From Faecalibacterium sp. An122 (lineage in GTDB: Bacteria > Bacillota > Clostridia > Oscillospirales > Ruminococcaceae): a stretch of DNA of 51,006 nucleotides. Where the stretch lies: the NCBI RefSeq assembly GCF_002160895.1, contig NZ_NFLL01000017.1, positions 1-51,006 on the forward strand, read 5' to 3'. Position numbers and translations under genes: made by a program. The notes beneath the pieces are model-generated. The model searched no databases, was not told the DNA's origin, and was given only the letters and a program-made list of their open reading frames with translations. Positions 40,713 to 48,869 of this stretch are shown here, piece after piece; positions within the stretch are counted from its first letter, which is position 1, and each line of letters begins with the position of its first letter.

Positions 40713-40741
40713 TTGCAAAAGTAAATTCTTTTGTGTAAAAT
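40713..40741 (+). promoter_or_regulatory. Promoter of the CdaR/PucR-type gene
   Basis: TTGCAA (40713-40718), 17-bp spacer, TAAAAT (40736-40741). Confidence 0.8.
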
Positions 40742-40826
40742 ATAGATTGTAGTGCGGCGAAATTGTGGAAATATGCCAATCGGAGCTTCCCGGGCCCGCA
40801 CAATCGAGGAAAAGGGGTATGCGTTT

Positions 40827-41912
40827 ATGGCCAACAGAGTATTTCAGAGCGTGATCTACCAGATGAAGGACGCGATCGACCGTGTGGTCGGTGTGGTGGA
40901 TGAGACCGGCGCCGTGATCGCCTGCTCTGAGCTGAATTTGATCGGCGAGGTGCAGGAGGACTTTGTGGCCGAGCGTGTGTCCGGTAAGGACTGCTTTGCC
41001 CGGGGCGGTTACAGCTATCAGCAGTTCTCCAGCGCCAAGCACAATGACTATGCGGTCTTTGTGGAGGGCGCCGATGAAGTGGCGGCTCAGTTTGCGGCGG
41101 TGCTTGCCATCAGCCTGCAGAGCATCAAGCAGTATCACGACGAAAAGTTCGACAAAGCCAATTTCATCAAGAATGTGGTCCTGGACAACATCCTGCCCGG
41201 CGATATCTACGCCAAGGCGCGGGAGCTTCACTTTGCCACCGATGTGTCCCGGGTAGTGTTCATCGTGCGTGTGGTGTCGGGCGGCGATATCTCGGCCTAC
41301 GACGTGGTGAGCAGCCTGTTCCCGGACAAGCAGAAGGACTTCGTCTTTAACATCAGCGAGACCGACACCGTCCTGGTCAAGGAGATCCGCAAAGGCATCG
41401 ACCGCTCCGACATGGAGAAGCTGGCCGCCAGCATTGTGGACACCCTGTCGGGTGAGCACTACATCAAGGCTGTGGTGGGCATCGGCACCCCCATCTCCAA
41501 CGTCAAGGATCTGGCCACCAGCTTCAAGGAGGCCCAGATCGCCATGGAGGTCAGCAAGGTCTTTGATACCGAGAAGCAGATCATCCGCTACGACAACCTG
41601 GGCATTGCCCGCCTGATTTATCAGCTGCCCACCACCGTGTGTGAGATGTTCCTGAAGGAAGTCTTCAAGCAGGGCAGCATCGAGAGCCTGGACCAGGAGA
41701 CCCTGTTCACCATCCAGCGCTTCTTTGAAAACAACCTGAACGTGTCCGAGACCAGCCGCGGCCTGTTTGTCCACCGCAACACCCTGGTCTACCGCCTGGA
41801 AAAAATCAAAAAGCTGACCGGCCTGGACCTGCGGGAATTTGACGACGCCATCGTCTTCAAGGTGGCGCTGATGGTCAAGAAGTACCTGTCCAACAACCCG
41901 GCCAAATATTAA
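40827..41912 (+). CDS. CdaR/PucR-family transcriptional regulator
   Basis: 361 residues. The N half starts with VIYQMKDAIDRVVGVVDETGAVIACSE, a sugar-diacid-recognition/PAS-like sensory region. The middle is a GGDEF-like CdaR domain (VFIVRVVSGGDISAYDVV... VVGIGTPISNVKDLATSFKEAQIAMEV). The C end is the PucR helix-turn-helix: FFENNLNVSETSRGLFVHRNTLVYRLEKIKKLTGLDLREFDDAI. Family members sense small metabolites such as glycerate or purine catabolites. ATG 40827 is preceded by AAGGGG. It lies upstream of ftsE but separated by a terminator, so a regulatory link is unproven. Confidence 0.85.
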   Translation: MANRVFQSVIYQMKDAIDRVVGVVDETGAVIACSELNLIGEVQEDFVAERVSGKDCFARGGYSYQQFSSAKHNDYAVFVEGADEVAAQFAAVLAISLQSIKQYHDEKFDKANFIKNVVLDNILPGDIYAKARELHFATDVSRVVFIVRVVSGGDISAYDVVSSLFPDKQKDFVFNISETDTVLVKEIRKGIDRSDMEKLAASIVDTLSGEHYIKAVVGIGTPISNVKDLATSFKEAQIAMEVSKVFDTEKQIIRYDNLGIARLIYQLPTTVCEMFLKEVFKQGSIESLDQETLFTIQRFFENNLNVSETSRGLFVHRNTLVYRLEKIKKLTGLDLREFDDAIVFKVALMVKKYLSNNPAKY

Positions 41913-42065
41913 GGCGCCCGGCGGCGCCCGTGGGGGCGGGACCTCATGCCCTGAGTGCGGGGCAGGGGGTTTCCGCCTTTTGCGGCCTGGCCCCTGCCCG
42001 GCCCGCAGGCCGGCGGGGACCCAGCTCAACCAAAGACGTACCCCGGCGCCCGGCGCGCCGGTGCG

Positions 42066-42104
42066 GACCGGCCGGCGGCCACCGTGGGGCCGGTCTTGTT
42101 TTTG
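42066..42104 (+). terminator. Terminator before ftsE
   Basis: GACCGGCC / GGCCGGTC (8 bp) then TTGTTTTT. No clear promoter is visible between it and ftsE, though only 43 bases remain; the 235-base spacer is otherwise GC-rich without a gene. Confidence 0.82.
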
Positions 42105-42147
42105 ACTGCCTCAGGGCAAAAAATCTGAAAAACGGAGACGTATACCC

Positions 42148-42852
42148 ATGCCAGATATACCAATGGTGAATTTTGAACACGTATCCATGGAATACAAAAA
42201 GGGCGGCCGCCTGGCGCTGGAGGACATCAACTTCCGCGCCGACCCGGGTGAGTTCGTCTTTCTGCTGGGTCACTCGGGCGCGGGCAAATCCACCCTGCTC
42301 AAGCTGATTCTGCGGGAGATTGTCCCCACCGAGGGCAAGGTGTATGTGAACGGCAACGACATCGCCGCCCTGCGCCGCCACAAGATCCCCTACATACGCC
42401 GTCAGATGGGGATTATCTTCCAGGACTTCCGCCTCATTCCCAGCATGACGGTCTATGAGAACGTGGCCTTCGCCATGCACGTCACCAACATCGCCAAAAA
42501 GGAGATCGACGAGCGGGTGCCCTATATGCTGGAGCTGGTGCACCTGGAGGACAAGGCCAACTGCTACCCCGACTACCTGTCGGGCGGCGAGCAGCAGCGC
42601 GTGGCGGTGGCCCGGGCCCTGGTTCATGCGCCCAAGCTGGTCATCGCGGACGAGCCCACCGGCAACATCGACCCCGAGCTGAGCCTCGAGATGATGGAGC
42701 TGCTGGAGCAGGTGAGCAAAACCGGCATCACCGTCCTGGTGGTCACCCATGAGCACGAGCTGGTCCACCGGTTCCATCAGCGTGTTGTTACATTGAATCA
42801 TGGCAGGATCGTCTCGGATGTGCCTGCTGCGCGTGAGGAGGCAGTCCTGTGA
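42148..42852 (+). CDS. ftsE: Cell division ATP-binding protein FtsE
   Basis: 234 residues. Walker A GHSGAGKST (41-49), Q-loop FQDFRLIP, signature LSGGEQQ (144-150), Walker B LVIADEPTGNID (164-175) and H-switch VVTHEHEL are intact. The FtsE-specific start is MVNFEHVSMEYKKGG. FtsE is the ATPase of the FtsEX complex, which drives a peptidoglycan hydrolase on the outer face rather than moving a substrate. It is followed by ftsX with a 4-base GTGA overlap, then an M23 hydrolase that is the likely effector. ACGGAG lies before the ATG. Confidence 0.96.
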   Translation: MPDIPMVNFEHVSMEYKKGGRLALEDINFRADPGEFVFLLGHSGAGKSTLLKLILREIVPTEGKVYVNGNDIAALRRHKIPYIRRQMGIIFQDFRLIPSMTVYENVAFAMHVTNIAKKEIDERVPYMLELVHLEDKANCYPDYLSGGEQQRVAVARALVHAPKLVIADEPTGNIDPELSLEMMELLEQVSKTGITVLVVTHEHELVHRFHQRVVTLNHGRIVSDVPAAREEAVL

Positions 42853-43754
42853 AACTTTCAACTTTTGGATTTCTGACCGGGCGCGGCCTGCGCAACCTGG
42901 GGACCCATTGGGCCATGACCATCGCCTGTGTGGCGTCCCTGGCGGTCTGTATGAGCCTGAACACCATGGCCAGCCTGGTGGAGGTCAACGTGGACAGCAT
43001 GATCGGCTACCTGGGCCGCCAGAACGAGACGGTGGTCTTCCTGGACCCCGCCTGCGACGACGCCACCGCCGCGGCGGTGGGGGAGCAGATTTCCGCCATC
43101 AGCGGCGTGACCAACGTCAGCTATATGTCCAAACAGGACGTCCTCAACACCTACGAGAGCTACATGGAGGAATATGCAGCCCTCTGGGACGAGTTTGAAA
43201 ACGACAACCCCTTCAAGGCCAACTACCGCGTGACGGTGGCGGACCTGAGCCAGCTGAACCAGATCAGCAGCCAGATGGAGACGATACCCGGCGTGGTGAA
43301 AGTCACCGCCCCGGTGGAGATGGGCAGCATCTTTGTCCAGATCCAGGAGGGCGTCACCCGGATGGGCCGGGCCTTCGTGCTGGTGCTGATGGTGGTCAGC
43401 GTCATCACGGTGGGCAGCACCATTCGCCTGAGCGTCTTTGCCCGCCGCCGTGAGATCGAGATTATGAAGTACGTGGGCGCCACCAACTGGCTGGTGACCC
43501 TGCCCTTTTTGATGGAGGGACTGGCCATCGGCCTGATCGCCGGCGTGCTGTCGGCCAGCAGCGTGCTGGGTCTGTACTACTACCTCATCAGCGCCGCCAG
43601 CGGCCTGAGCGGCGTGTGGGAGATCCTGCTGGGCACCTCGCTGGTGCCGGTGGACGCTGTCTGGTCCACCGTGCTCACCAGCAGCGTGGCCGGCGGCGCC
43701 GTGGTGGGCGGCCTGGGCAGCCTGTTCTCGATCCGCAAGCACCTGAACGTCTGA
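42849..43754 (+). CDS. ftsX: Cell division protein FtsX
   Basis: 301 residues from a GTG start overlapping the ftsE stop. Four membrane helices are expected: the first near 20-42, then, after a ~130-residue extracytoplasmic loop (SMIGYLGRQNETVVFLDPACDD... PVEMGSIFVQIQEGVTRM), three more in the C half. IRLSVFARRREIEIMKYVGATNWLVTLPFLMEGLAIGLIAGVLS is the FtsX signature. FtsX relays FtsE ATP turnover through the loop to a hydrolase partner. GAGGAGG sits just before the GTG. Normal length. Confidence 0.95.
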   Translation: MKLSTFGFLTGRGLRNLGTHWAMTIACVASLAVCMSLNTMASLVEVNVDSMIGYLGRQNETVVFLDPACDDATAAAVGEQISAISGVTNVSYMSKQDVLNTYESYMEEYAALWDEFENDNPFKANYRVTVADLSQLNQISSQMETIPGVVKVTAPVEMGSIFVQIQEGVTRMGRAFVLVLMVVSVITVGSTIRLSVFARRREIEIMKYVGATNWLVTLPFLMEGLAIGLIAGVLSASSVLGLYYYLISAASGLSGVWEILLGTSLVPVDAVWSTVLTSSVAGGAVVGGLGSLFSIRKHLNV

Positions 43755-43798
43755 TGACCGGGTGCGACAACGTGTTGACAACAAAAGGAGGGGCATTG

Positions 43799-45064
43799 GT
43801 GAAGACGGCGAAGCATGGAAAGAGAATCCGGCTGAAGGAGCGGCTGCTGCGGACGGTCAGTCTGCTGACGGCGGCCTTCTGCCTGATGACGGCCCTCAGC
43901 GCCGTGCCGCAGGCATCCTCGGCCACCAGCGTGTCCGACCTGCAGAAACAGCTGGAACAGATCCAGTCCAGCATGGCCCAGCACCGTCAGGAGCTGGCCG
44001 ACGCCAAAAAGCGGGAGAGCGCCGCCGCCGCTCTGGAGGAGGAGCTGCGCCAGCAGGTCACCGTGATCCAGAGCCAGATTTCGGTGCTGAAGGGTGAGAT
44101 CGCCCAGGTCCAGAACGCCATCGGCCAGAAGGAACAGGAGATCATCGCCAAACAGGCCGAGATCGACCAGAAGGAAATCGACATTGATAACCAGTGGGCC
44201 GACTTCAAGACCTTTATGGGTGCCATGCAGGAGCTGCGGGAAGGCGGCAGCGTGGCCATGCTGTCGGCGGTCACCGACCTGTATCAGCTGCTGACCTTCA
44301 GCGAGATGATGCAGGATATCTCGGTCAAGGAGACCCAGATGCTGGACGACCTGGAGGCCGCCAAGCTGGATCTGGAGAACGACTATAAGCAGCTGGAGGC
44401 TGAAAAGGCCGCCCTGGAAACCCAGAAGGCCAATCTGGACGCCAAAAACTACCAGATGCAGGCCAAGCAGAGCGAGCTGAACGCCAGCATCTCCCAGGCC
44501 CAGCTGACCCAGGACGAGGCCGCGGCCGCCCAGAAGGAGGCCCAGGATGCCATCGAGTCGGATGAAATGGACTATGAGGCTGTGCAGCAGCAGATTCAGT
44601 CCATCATTTCGTCGGCGGCCGCCAGCCAGAGCCAGCTGAGCTTCACCGGGTTCATCTGCCCCCTCAAGACCTACAGCCGCATTTCCAGTGAGTACGGCTA
44701 CCGCACCAACCCCGTCACCGGCGTGTATAAGCTCCATGGCGGCATCGACTTTGCCGCCCCGGGCGGTACGCCCATCTATGCGGCCGCCGGCGGCTATGTG
44801 TCGGTGGCAGGCTGGAGCACCGGCGGCTACGGCAACTACGTGGTCATCTACCACGGCACCATGAGCGACGGCAAGGCCTATTCCACCCTGTACGGCCATA
44901 TGAGCCGGATTGCCGCCAAGCAGGGAACCTATGTCAGCCAGGGCGAAGTCATTGGCTATGTGGGCTCCACCGGCAACTCCACCGGCAACCACCTCCACCT
45001 GGAGGTCTGGCAGGGCAAGACCAACGCCGGACGGGTGAACCCCCGCAGTTACATTCCCATTTAA
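43799..45064 (+). CDS. M23 peptidoglycan endopeptidase with coiled coil (FtsEX effector)
   Basis: 421 residues from GTG. A signal peptide (about 14-42, ending AVPQASSA) leads to a long coiled coil (about 45-270, heptads rich in Gln, Glu, Lys) and a C-terminal LytM domain. Zinc-site residues are complete: His313 and Asp317 in LHGGIDF, His367 in YGHMS, His400 in NHLHLEVW. This EnvC/PcsB-like layout, directly after ftsEX, marks the hydrolase switched on by FtsX during division or elongation. The ribosome site AGGAGGGG is 5 bases before the GTG; TTG just before it is less likely. Confidence 0.92.
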   Translation: MKTAKHGKRIRLKERLLRTVSLLTAAFCLMTALSAVPQASSATSVSDLQKQLEQIQSSMAQHRQELADAKKRESAAAALEEELRQQVTVIQSQISVLKGEIAQVQNAIGQKEQEIIAKQAEIDQKEIDIDNQWADFKTFMGAMQELREGGSVAMLSAVTDLYQLLTFSEMMQDISVKETQMLDDLEAAKLDLENDYKQLEAEKAALETQKANLDAKNYQMQAKQSELNASISQAQLTQDEAAAAQKEAQDAIESDEMDYEAVQQQIQSIISSAAASQSQLSFTGFICPLKTYSRISSEYGYRTNPVTGVYKLHGGIDFAAPGGTPIYAAAGGYVSVAGWSTGGYGNYVVIYHGTMSDGKAYSTLYGHMSRIAAKQGTYVSQGEVIGYVGSTGNSTGNHLHLEVWQGKTNAGRVNPRSYIPI

Positions 45065-45099
45065 ATTGATCCCAAAACGCAGAGAGGCGGTATGAAAGT

Positions 45100-45207
45100 A
45101 TGAAAACCGATAAACACAAGCGCTTTCAGCGCGTCGCGTGCATCATCCTGGCAGGGCTGCTGGCACTGTCGCTGCTGGGCAGCACCGTTGCGATGCTGCT
45201 GGGCTGA
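45100..45207 (+). CDS. Small single-pass membrane protein
   Basis: 35 residues: MKTDKHKRFQRVAC, then a hydrophobic helix IILAGLLALSLLGSTVAMLLG to the end. Basic N end inside, helix in the membrane. AGAGAGG lies about 12 bases upstream. It is tightly placed between the M23 peptidase gene (35 bases) and the S41 protease gene (12 bases), all on one strand, so it is probably translated and could be a small accessory of the envelope machinery (inference). No family recognised with certainty; there is a loose resemblance in size and layout to DUF4044 proteins. Confidence 0.7.
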   Translation: MKTDKHKRFQRVACIILAGLLALSLLGSTVAMLLG

Positions 45208-45219
45208 TAGGAGGCGCCG

Positions 45220-46605
45220 ATGAATAAGAAAATCTCGGTGGGGATGATGCTGACCATCGTCATCCTGGCCATGACCGTGACCTTCTCGGTCACCATGCTG
45301 CTGGCCATGCGGCTGTTTGACAGCACCGTCAGCAACGTGAAGGAAAAAGAGAACATGTACAGCAAGATTGCTGAGCTGGACCGCTACGTCCGCAGCAATG
45401 ACTACTACACCATTGACGAGACCCTGCTGTATGACACCATCGCGGCGGGCTACCTGGTGGGCACCGGCGACCGTTACGCCCGGTACTACACCGCCGAGGC
45501 CTATACCGAGCTGCTGGACATCCAGAACGGCGTCCTGATGGGCATTGGTGTGGAGCTGGCCCAGGACCAGACCGGCTACGCCAAGGTCCTGAAGGTCTAC
45601 GACGGTTCCCCGGCCCAGGAGGCCGGCATCACCGCCGGCAACTATATCATCTCCATTGACGGCGAGGATGTAAAGACCTTCAGCAGCGCCGACGCCATCC
45701 AGGCCCGGCTCCGGGGTGAGGCGGGCACCACGGTGCATATCGCCTGGCTGGACTCCACATCCACTGAACAGGCGGTGGACCTGACCCGTTCGGGCTATAT
45801 CGCCACCACCGTGGACTATCAGATGACGGCGGGCAACGTGGGCTATATCAAGATCCGCCAGTTTGACGCCACCACCCTCAGCGAGCTGGATTACGCCATC
45901 CGCAGCCTGCGCAGCGCCGGCGCGGCCAGCCTGATCTTTGACCTGCGGGACAATGCCGGCGGCCTGCTGGACGCCGCCCTCAACTGCATCGACCTGGTCT
46001 GCCCCGAGGGGGTCATGGCCTGGGCCGAGGCAAAGGACGGCACCCGTGAGGCCCTGGGCAGCAGCAGCGGGGACAGCGTGGTGGAGCTGCCCATGGTCTG
46101 CCTGGTGAACGGCAACACCGCCAGCGCGGCGGAACTGTTCGCCAGCTGCCTGCGGGATATGAGCGGCGCCCGCCTGGTGGGCACCACCACCTACGGCAAG
46201 GGCACCATCCAGAGCAGCCCCCAGCGCCTGAGCGACGGCAGCGCCGTGGTGGTCACGGTGGCCAAGCTGGTGGCCCCCAACGGCGAGAGCTTTGACGGCA
46301 CCGGCCTGACGGTGGACGTGGAGCGGGCCCTAAACAGCGATGAACAGGGCGCCTTCTACGACTTCACCCTGGATACCGATCCCCAGGTCCAGCGCGCGGT
46401 CAGCACCGCCCAGACCATGACCGGCAGCGCCACCGTCAGCGGCATGATCGCTGCCAGCGAGGCCGCCTCCAGTGAGGCCGTCCCCGAGGACGCAGCATCC
46501 GAGACTCCTGCGGAGGACGCCGGCGCCGATTCGGCCGCCTCCACCGAGGCCGCATCCAGTGAGGCTGCTTCCAGTGAAGCTGCCTCCGGCGATGAAGCCG
46601 CCTGA
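45220..46605 (+). CDS. C-terminal processing peptidase (S41), membrane anchored
   Basis: 461 residues. One N-terminal membrane helix (about 8-30) anchors it; a PDZ domain spans about 103-195 (GVLMGIGVELAQ... GITAGNYIISIDGEDV); the S41 protease follows with DLRDNAGG (241-248), Ser302 in GNTASAAEL and Lys327 in TYGKGTIQ, the Ser-Lys dyad. The last ~70 residues are a low-complexity Ala/Ser/Glu tail with repeated AASSEAAS. CtpA/B-type proteases trim envelope proteins and, in several species, regulate peptidoglycan hydrolases, consistent with its place after the M23 gene. GGAGGC precedes ATG 45220. Confidence 0.93.
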   Translation: MNKKISVGMMLTIVILAMTVTFSVTMLLAMRLFDSTVSNVKEKENMYSKIAELDRYVRSNDYYTIDETLLYDTIAAGYLVGTGDRYARYYTAEAYTELLDIQNGVLMGIGVELAQDQTGYAKVLKVYDGSPAQEAGITAGNYIISIDGEDVKTFSSADAIQARLRGEAGTTVHIAWLDSTSTEQAVDLTRSGYIATTVDYQMTAGNVGYIKIRQFDATTLSELDYAIRSLRSAGAASLIFDLRDNAGGLLDAALNCIDLVCPEGVMAWAEAKDGTREALGSSSGDSVVELPMVCLVNGNTASAAELFASCLRDMSGARLVGTTTYGKGTIQSSPQRLSDGSAVVVTVAKLVAPNGESFDGTGLTVDVERALNSDEQGAFYDFTLDTDPQVQRAVSTAQTMTGSATVSGMIAASEAASSEAVPEDAASETPAEDAGADSAASTEAASSEAASSEAASGDEAA

Positions 46606-46622
46606 GAAGAATTTGTTTTTGC

Positions 46623-46654
46623 AAAAGACCCCCGGCCCGCGCCGGAGGTCTTTT
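46623..46654 (+). terminator. Terminator after S41 protease gene
   Basis: AAAAGACC..CCGGC / GCCGG.GGTCTTTT with loop CCGC; a short T-run. Confidence 0.72.
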
Positions 46655-46682
46655 GTGGGTTTGAGAGAGAGGAGAACCCCCT

Positions 46683-47546
46683 ATGGAGCTGACCGACCTT
46701 GCCACCATCCGCGCCCTGTGTGAAAAATACGACTTCGCCCTGTCCAAGGGCTTTGGGCAGAACTTCATCGTCAACCCGGGGGTTCCGCCCAAGATTGTGG
46801 ACGCCGCCGGCATCGACCGCAGCTGCGGCGTCATCGAGATCGGCCCCGGCATCGGTGTTTTGACCAAGGAGATGGCCCGCCGCGCCGGCAAGGTGGTGGC
46901 GGTGGAGGTGGACAAGCGGCTGCCCCCGGTGCTGGAGGAAACCCTGGCCGGCTTTGACAACGTGAAGGTGGTCCTGCAGGACGTTCTCAAGACCGACCTG
47001 AAGGCCCTGGCCGCCCAGGAGTTCCCCGGGATGAAGGTGGTGGTCTGCGCCAACCTGCCCTACTATATCACCAGCCCCATCATCATGAAGCTGCTGGAGG
47101 ACAAGCTCCCCATCGACAACATCACCGTCATGGTCCAGAAAGAGGCCGCCGAGCGGCTGGCGGCCCTGCCCGGCACCCGGGAGAGCGGCGCGGTCAGCTG
47201 CGCCGTCCGGTATTTTGCCCAGCCCCGGATGATGTTCAGCGTCCAGGCCGGCAGCTTCTATCCCGCCCCCAAGGTCACCAGTGCGGTGGTGCGGATGGAT
47301 ATCCGCCCCACCCCCGCCGTGTCGGTGCCGGACGAAAAAGCCTATTTCGCCCTGGTGCGGGCGGCCTTTGGCCAGCGCCGCAAGACCGCCGCCAACTCCA
47401 TCGCCGCCGGCCTGGGGATTCCCCGGCCCCAGGTGACCGCGGCCCTGGAAGCCGCCGGCCTGGACCCCCGGGTCCGCCCCGAACAGCTGACGCTGGAGGA
47501 CTTTGCGGCGGTGGACGCCGCCCTCCGGGCCGGAGCCGGGAAATAA
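46683..47546 (+). CDS. rsmA: 16S rRNA dimethyladenosine transferase
   Basis: 287 residues. FALSKGFGQNFIVNPG at the N end, SAM motif I IEIGPGIGVLT (51-61), ANLPYYITSPI (123-133, the NLPY catalytic motif), VMVQKEAAERLAA and the C-terminal helical domain (AFGQRRKTAANSIAAGLGI). RsmA (KsgA) dimethylates A1518 and A1519 in the 3' end of 16S rRNA, a late step in small-subunit assembly. GAGAGGAG precedes ATG 46683. It follows the S41 terminator, so it likely has its own promoter or limited read-through; none is obvious in the short gap. Confidence 0.96.
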   Translation: MELTDLATIRALCEKYDFALSKGFGQNFIVNPGVPPKIVDAAGIDRSCGVIEIGPGIGVLTKEMARRAGKVVAVEVDKRLPPVLEETLAGFDNVKVVLQDVLKTDLKALAAQEFPGMKVVVCANLPYYITSPIIMKLLEDKLPIDNITVMVQKEAAERLAALPGTRESGAVSCAVRYFAQPRMMFSVQAGSFYPAPKVTSAVVRMDIRPTPAVSVPDEKAYFALVRAAFGQRRKTAANSIAAGLGIPRPQVTAALEAAGLDPRVRPEQLTLEDFAAVDAALRAGAGK

Positions 47547-47553
47547 GTTTGCC

Positions 47554-47582
47554 TTGCCAAAACGCCGGCAAAGTGGTATACT
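47554..47582 (+). promoter_or_regulatory. tRNA-Thr promoter
   Basis: TTGCCA (47554-47559), 17-bp spacer, TATACT (47577-47582), 18 bases before the mature tRNA. Confidence 0.85.
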
Positions 47583-47600
47583 ATCTGCGTATTCACTTCT

Positions 47601-47675
47601 GCTGGTGTGGCGCAATGGCAGCGCAACTGATTTGTAATCAGTGGGTTGCAGGTTCAACTCCTGTCACCAGCTCCA
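47601..47675 (+). tRNA. tRNA-Thr (anticodon UGU)
   Basis: Acceptor GCTGGTG pairs with CACCAGC; D arm GCGC/GCGC; anticodon arm ACTGA-TTTGTAA-TCAGT with anticodon TGT, reading ACA and other ACN threonine codons; T arm GCAGG-TTCAACT-CCTGT. U73 discriminator and an encoded CCA end. All four arms pair normally. Confidence 0.97.
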
Positions 47676-47680
47676 AGAGG

Positions 47681-47714
47681 AGGCCTCACAACGAGCACGT
47701 TGTGGGGCCTTTTC
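47681..47714 (+). terminator. tRNA terminator
   Basis: AGGCC-T-CACAACG / CGTTGTG-G-GGCCT with loop AGCA, then TTTTCGCGTTTT, starting six bases after CCA. Confidence 0.83.
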
Positions 47715-47747
47715 GCGTTTTAGAGAACAAGCAGGAGGTAGCGCATC

Positions 47748-48851
47748 ATGCAGAAAATCCGGTATGCCGTCATCGGCTCGGGCTGGCGGTCCCTGTTTTA
47801 CGGGCGGATCGCCCAGGCCCTGCCCCAGCAGTTTGAGCTCACCGCCCTCTATTGCCGCACCGAGGAAAGGGCGGCCCGTCTCCGGCAGGAATACGGCCTG
47901 CCCGCCACCTCCCGGGAGGCGGACGTGGCCGACAGCCGCCCCGACTTTGTGGTGTCGGCGGTGAGCAAGCAGAATATGGCCCCGGTGGTCCGCCAGTGGC
48001 TGGACCGTGGGTTCGGGGTGCTGTCCGAGACCCCCGCCGCCCTCACCCGGGAGGAGCTGGACACCCTGTGGCGGATGCAGCAGGCGGGGGCCAGGGTCCA
48101 GGTAGCGGAACAGTACCGCTTCTACCCCTACTATACCGCGGTGCTGCGGCTGATGGACAGCGGCCTGCTGGGGGAGCCGGTGTCGGCGTACCTGTCGGCC
48201 ATGCATGACTACCACGCCGCCGGCATGCTGCGGGGCCTGCTGGGCCTGGGCCGGGAGGAGTTCCGCGTCACCGGAAATACCTTCCGGGTGCCGGTCACCG
48301 ACACCCGCACCCGCACCGAGGTCCTCACCGAGGGCCGGGTGGTGATGAAGGAACAGCGCCAGACCCTGTTTGAGTATGAGAGCGGCCGTACCGGGTCCTA
48401 TGACTTCATGTCCGACCAGTACCGAAGCCCCATCCGGCCCCGGACCCTCCGCCTGCGGGGCACCCGGGGCGAGCTGGACGGCCGGGAGGTCTGCTGGCTC
48501 AACCAGGCCAACCTGCCCGAATGGGACACCCTGGACATCCGCCAGGACCCCGGCGGGGAGGTGCTGGGCATCACCTTCCGGGACCGGGAACTGTATGCGC
48601 CGCCCTTCGGCCGGTGCGGCCTGCCGGAGGACGAAACCGCCATCGCCCGGATGCTGGTGGGGATGAAGCGGTACATGGAGACAGGGGAGGAGATCTACCC
48701 CCTGGCCGACGCGCTGGAGGACGCCTATACGGCTTTGCTGATGACGTCCCCGGCGGTGACCCCCGGGACGGGACTGGAACAGGAAACCACAGGGCAGGGG
48801 CTGTCCGGCGGCTGGTATCAGCGCCAGAGCGGCCCCCGCATCTGGAAGTAA
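47748..48851 (+). CDS. Gfo/Idh/MocA oxidoreductase with altered EKP motif
   Basis: 367 residues. N-terminal Rossmann fold IRYAVIGSGWRSLFYGRIAQAL, then FELTALYCRTEERAA. The usual EKP motif, whose Lys helps catalysis and cofactor binding, reads GVLSETPAAL (Glu94-Thr95-Pro96), so the Lys is Thr. The C-terminal alpha/beta domain continues with VAEQYRFYPYYTAVLRLMDSG. Length is typical. Family members reduce or oxidise sugars, inositols or related compounds with NAD(P). Because the Lys is missing, chemistry or role may differ. AGGAGG precedes the ATG; 18 bases separate it from the second family member downstream. Confidence 0.83.
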   Translation: MQKIRYAVIGSGWRSLFYGRIAQALPQQFELTALYCRTEERAARLRQEYGLPATSREADVADSRPDFVVSAVSKQNMAPVVRQWLDRGFGVLSETPAALTREELDTLWRMQQAGARVQVAEQYRFYPYYTAVLRLMDSGLLGEPVSAYLSAMHDYHAAGMLRGLLGLGREEFRVTGNTFRVPVTDTRTRTEVLTEGRVVMKEQRQTLFEYESGRTGSYDFMSDQYRSPIRPRTLRLRGTRGELDGREVCWLNQANLPEWDTLDIRQDPGGEVLGITFRDRELYAPPFGRCGLPEDETAIARMLVGMKRYMETGEEIYPLADALEDAYTALLMTSPAVTPGTGLEQETTGQGLSGGWYQRQSGPRIWK

Positions 48852-48869
48852 AAGGGAGGCGTTTGCACC

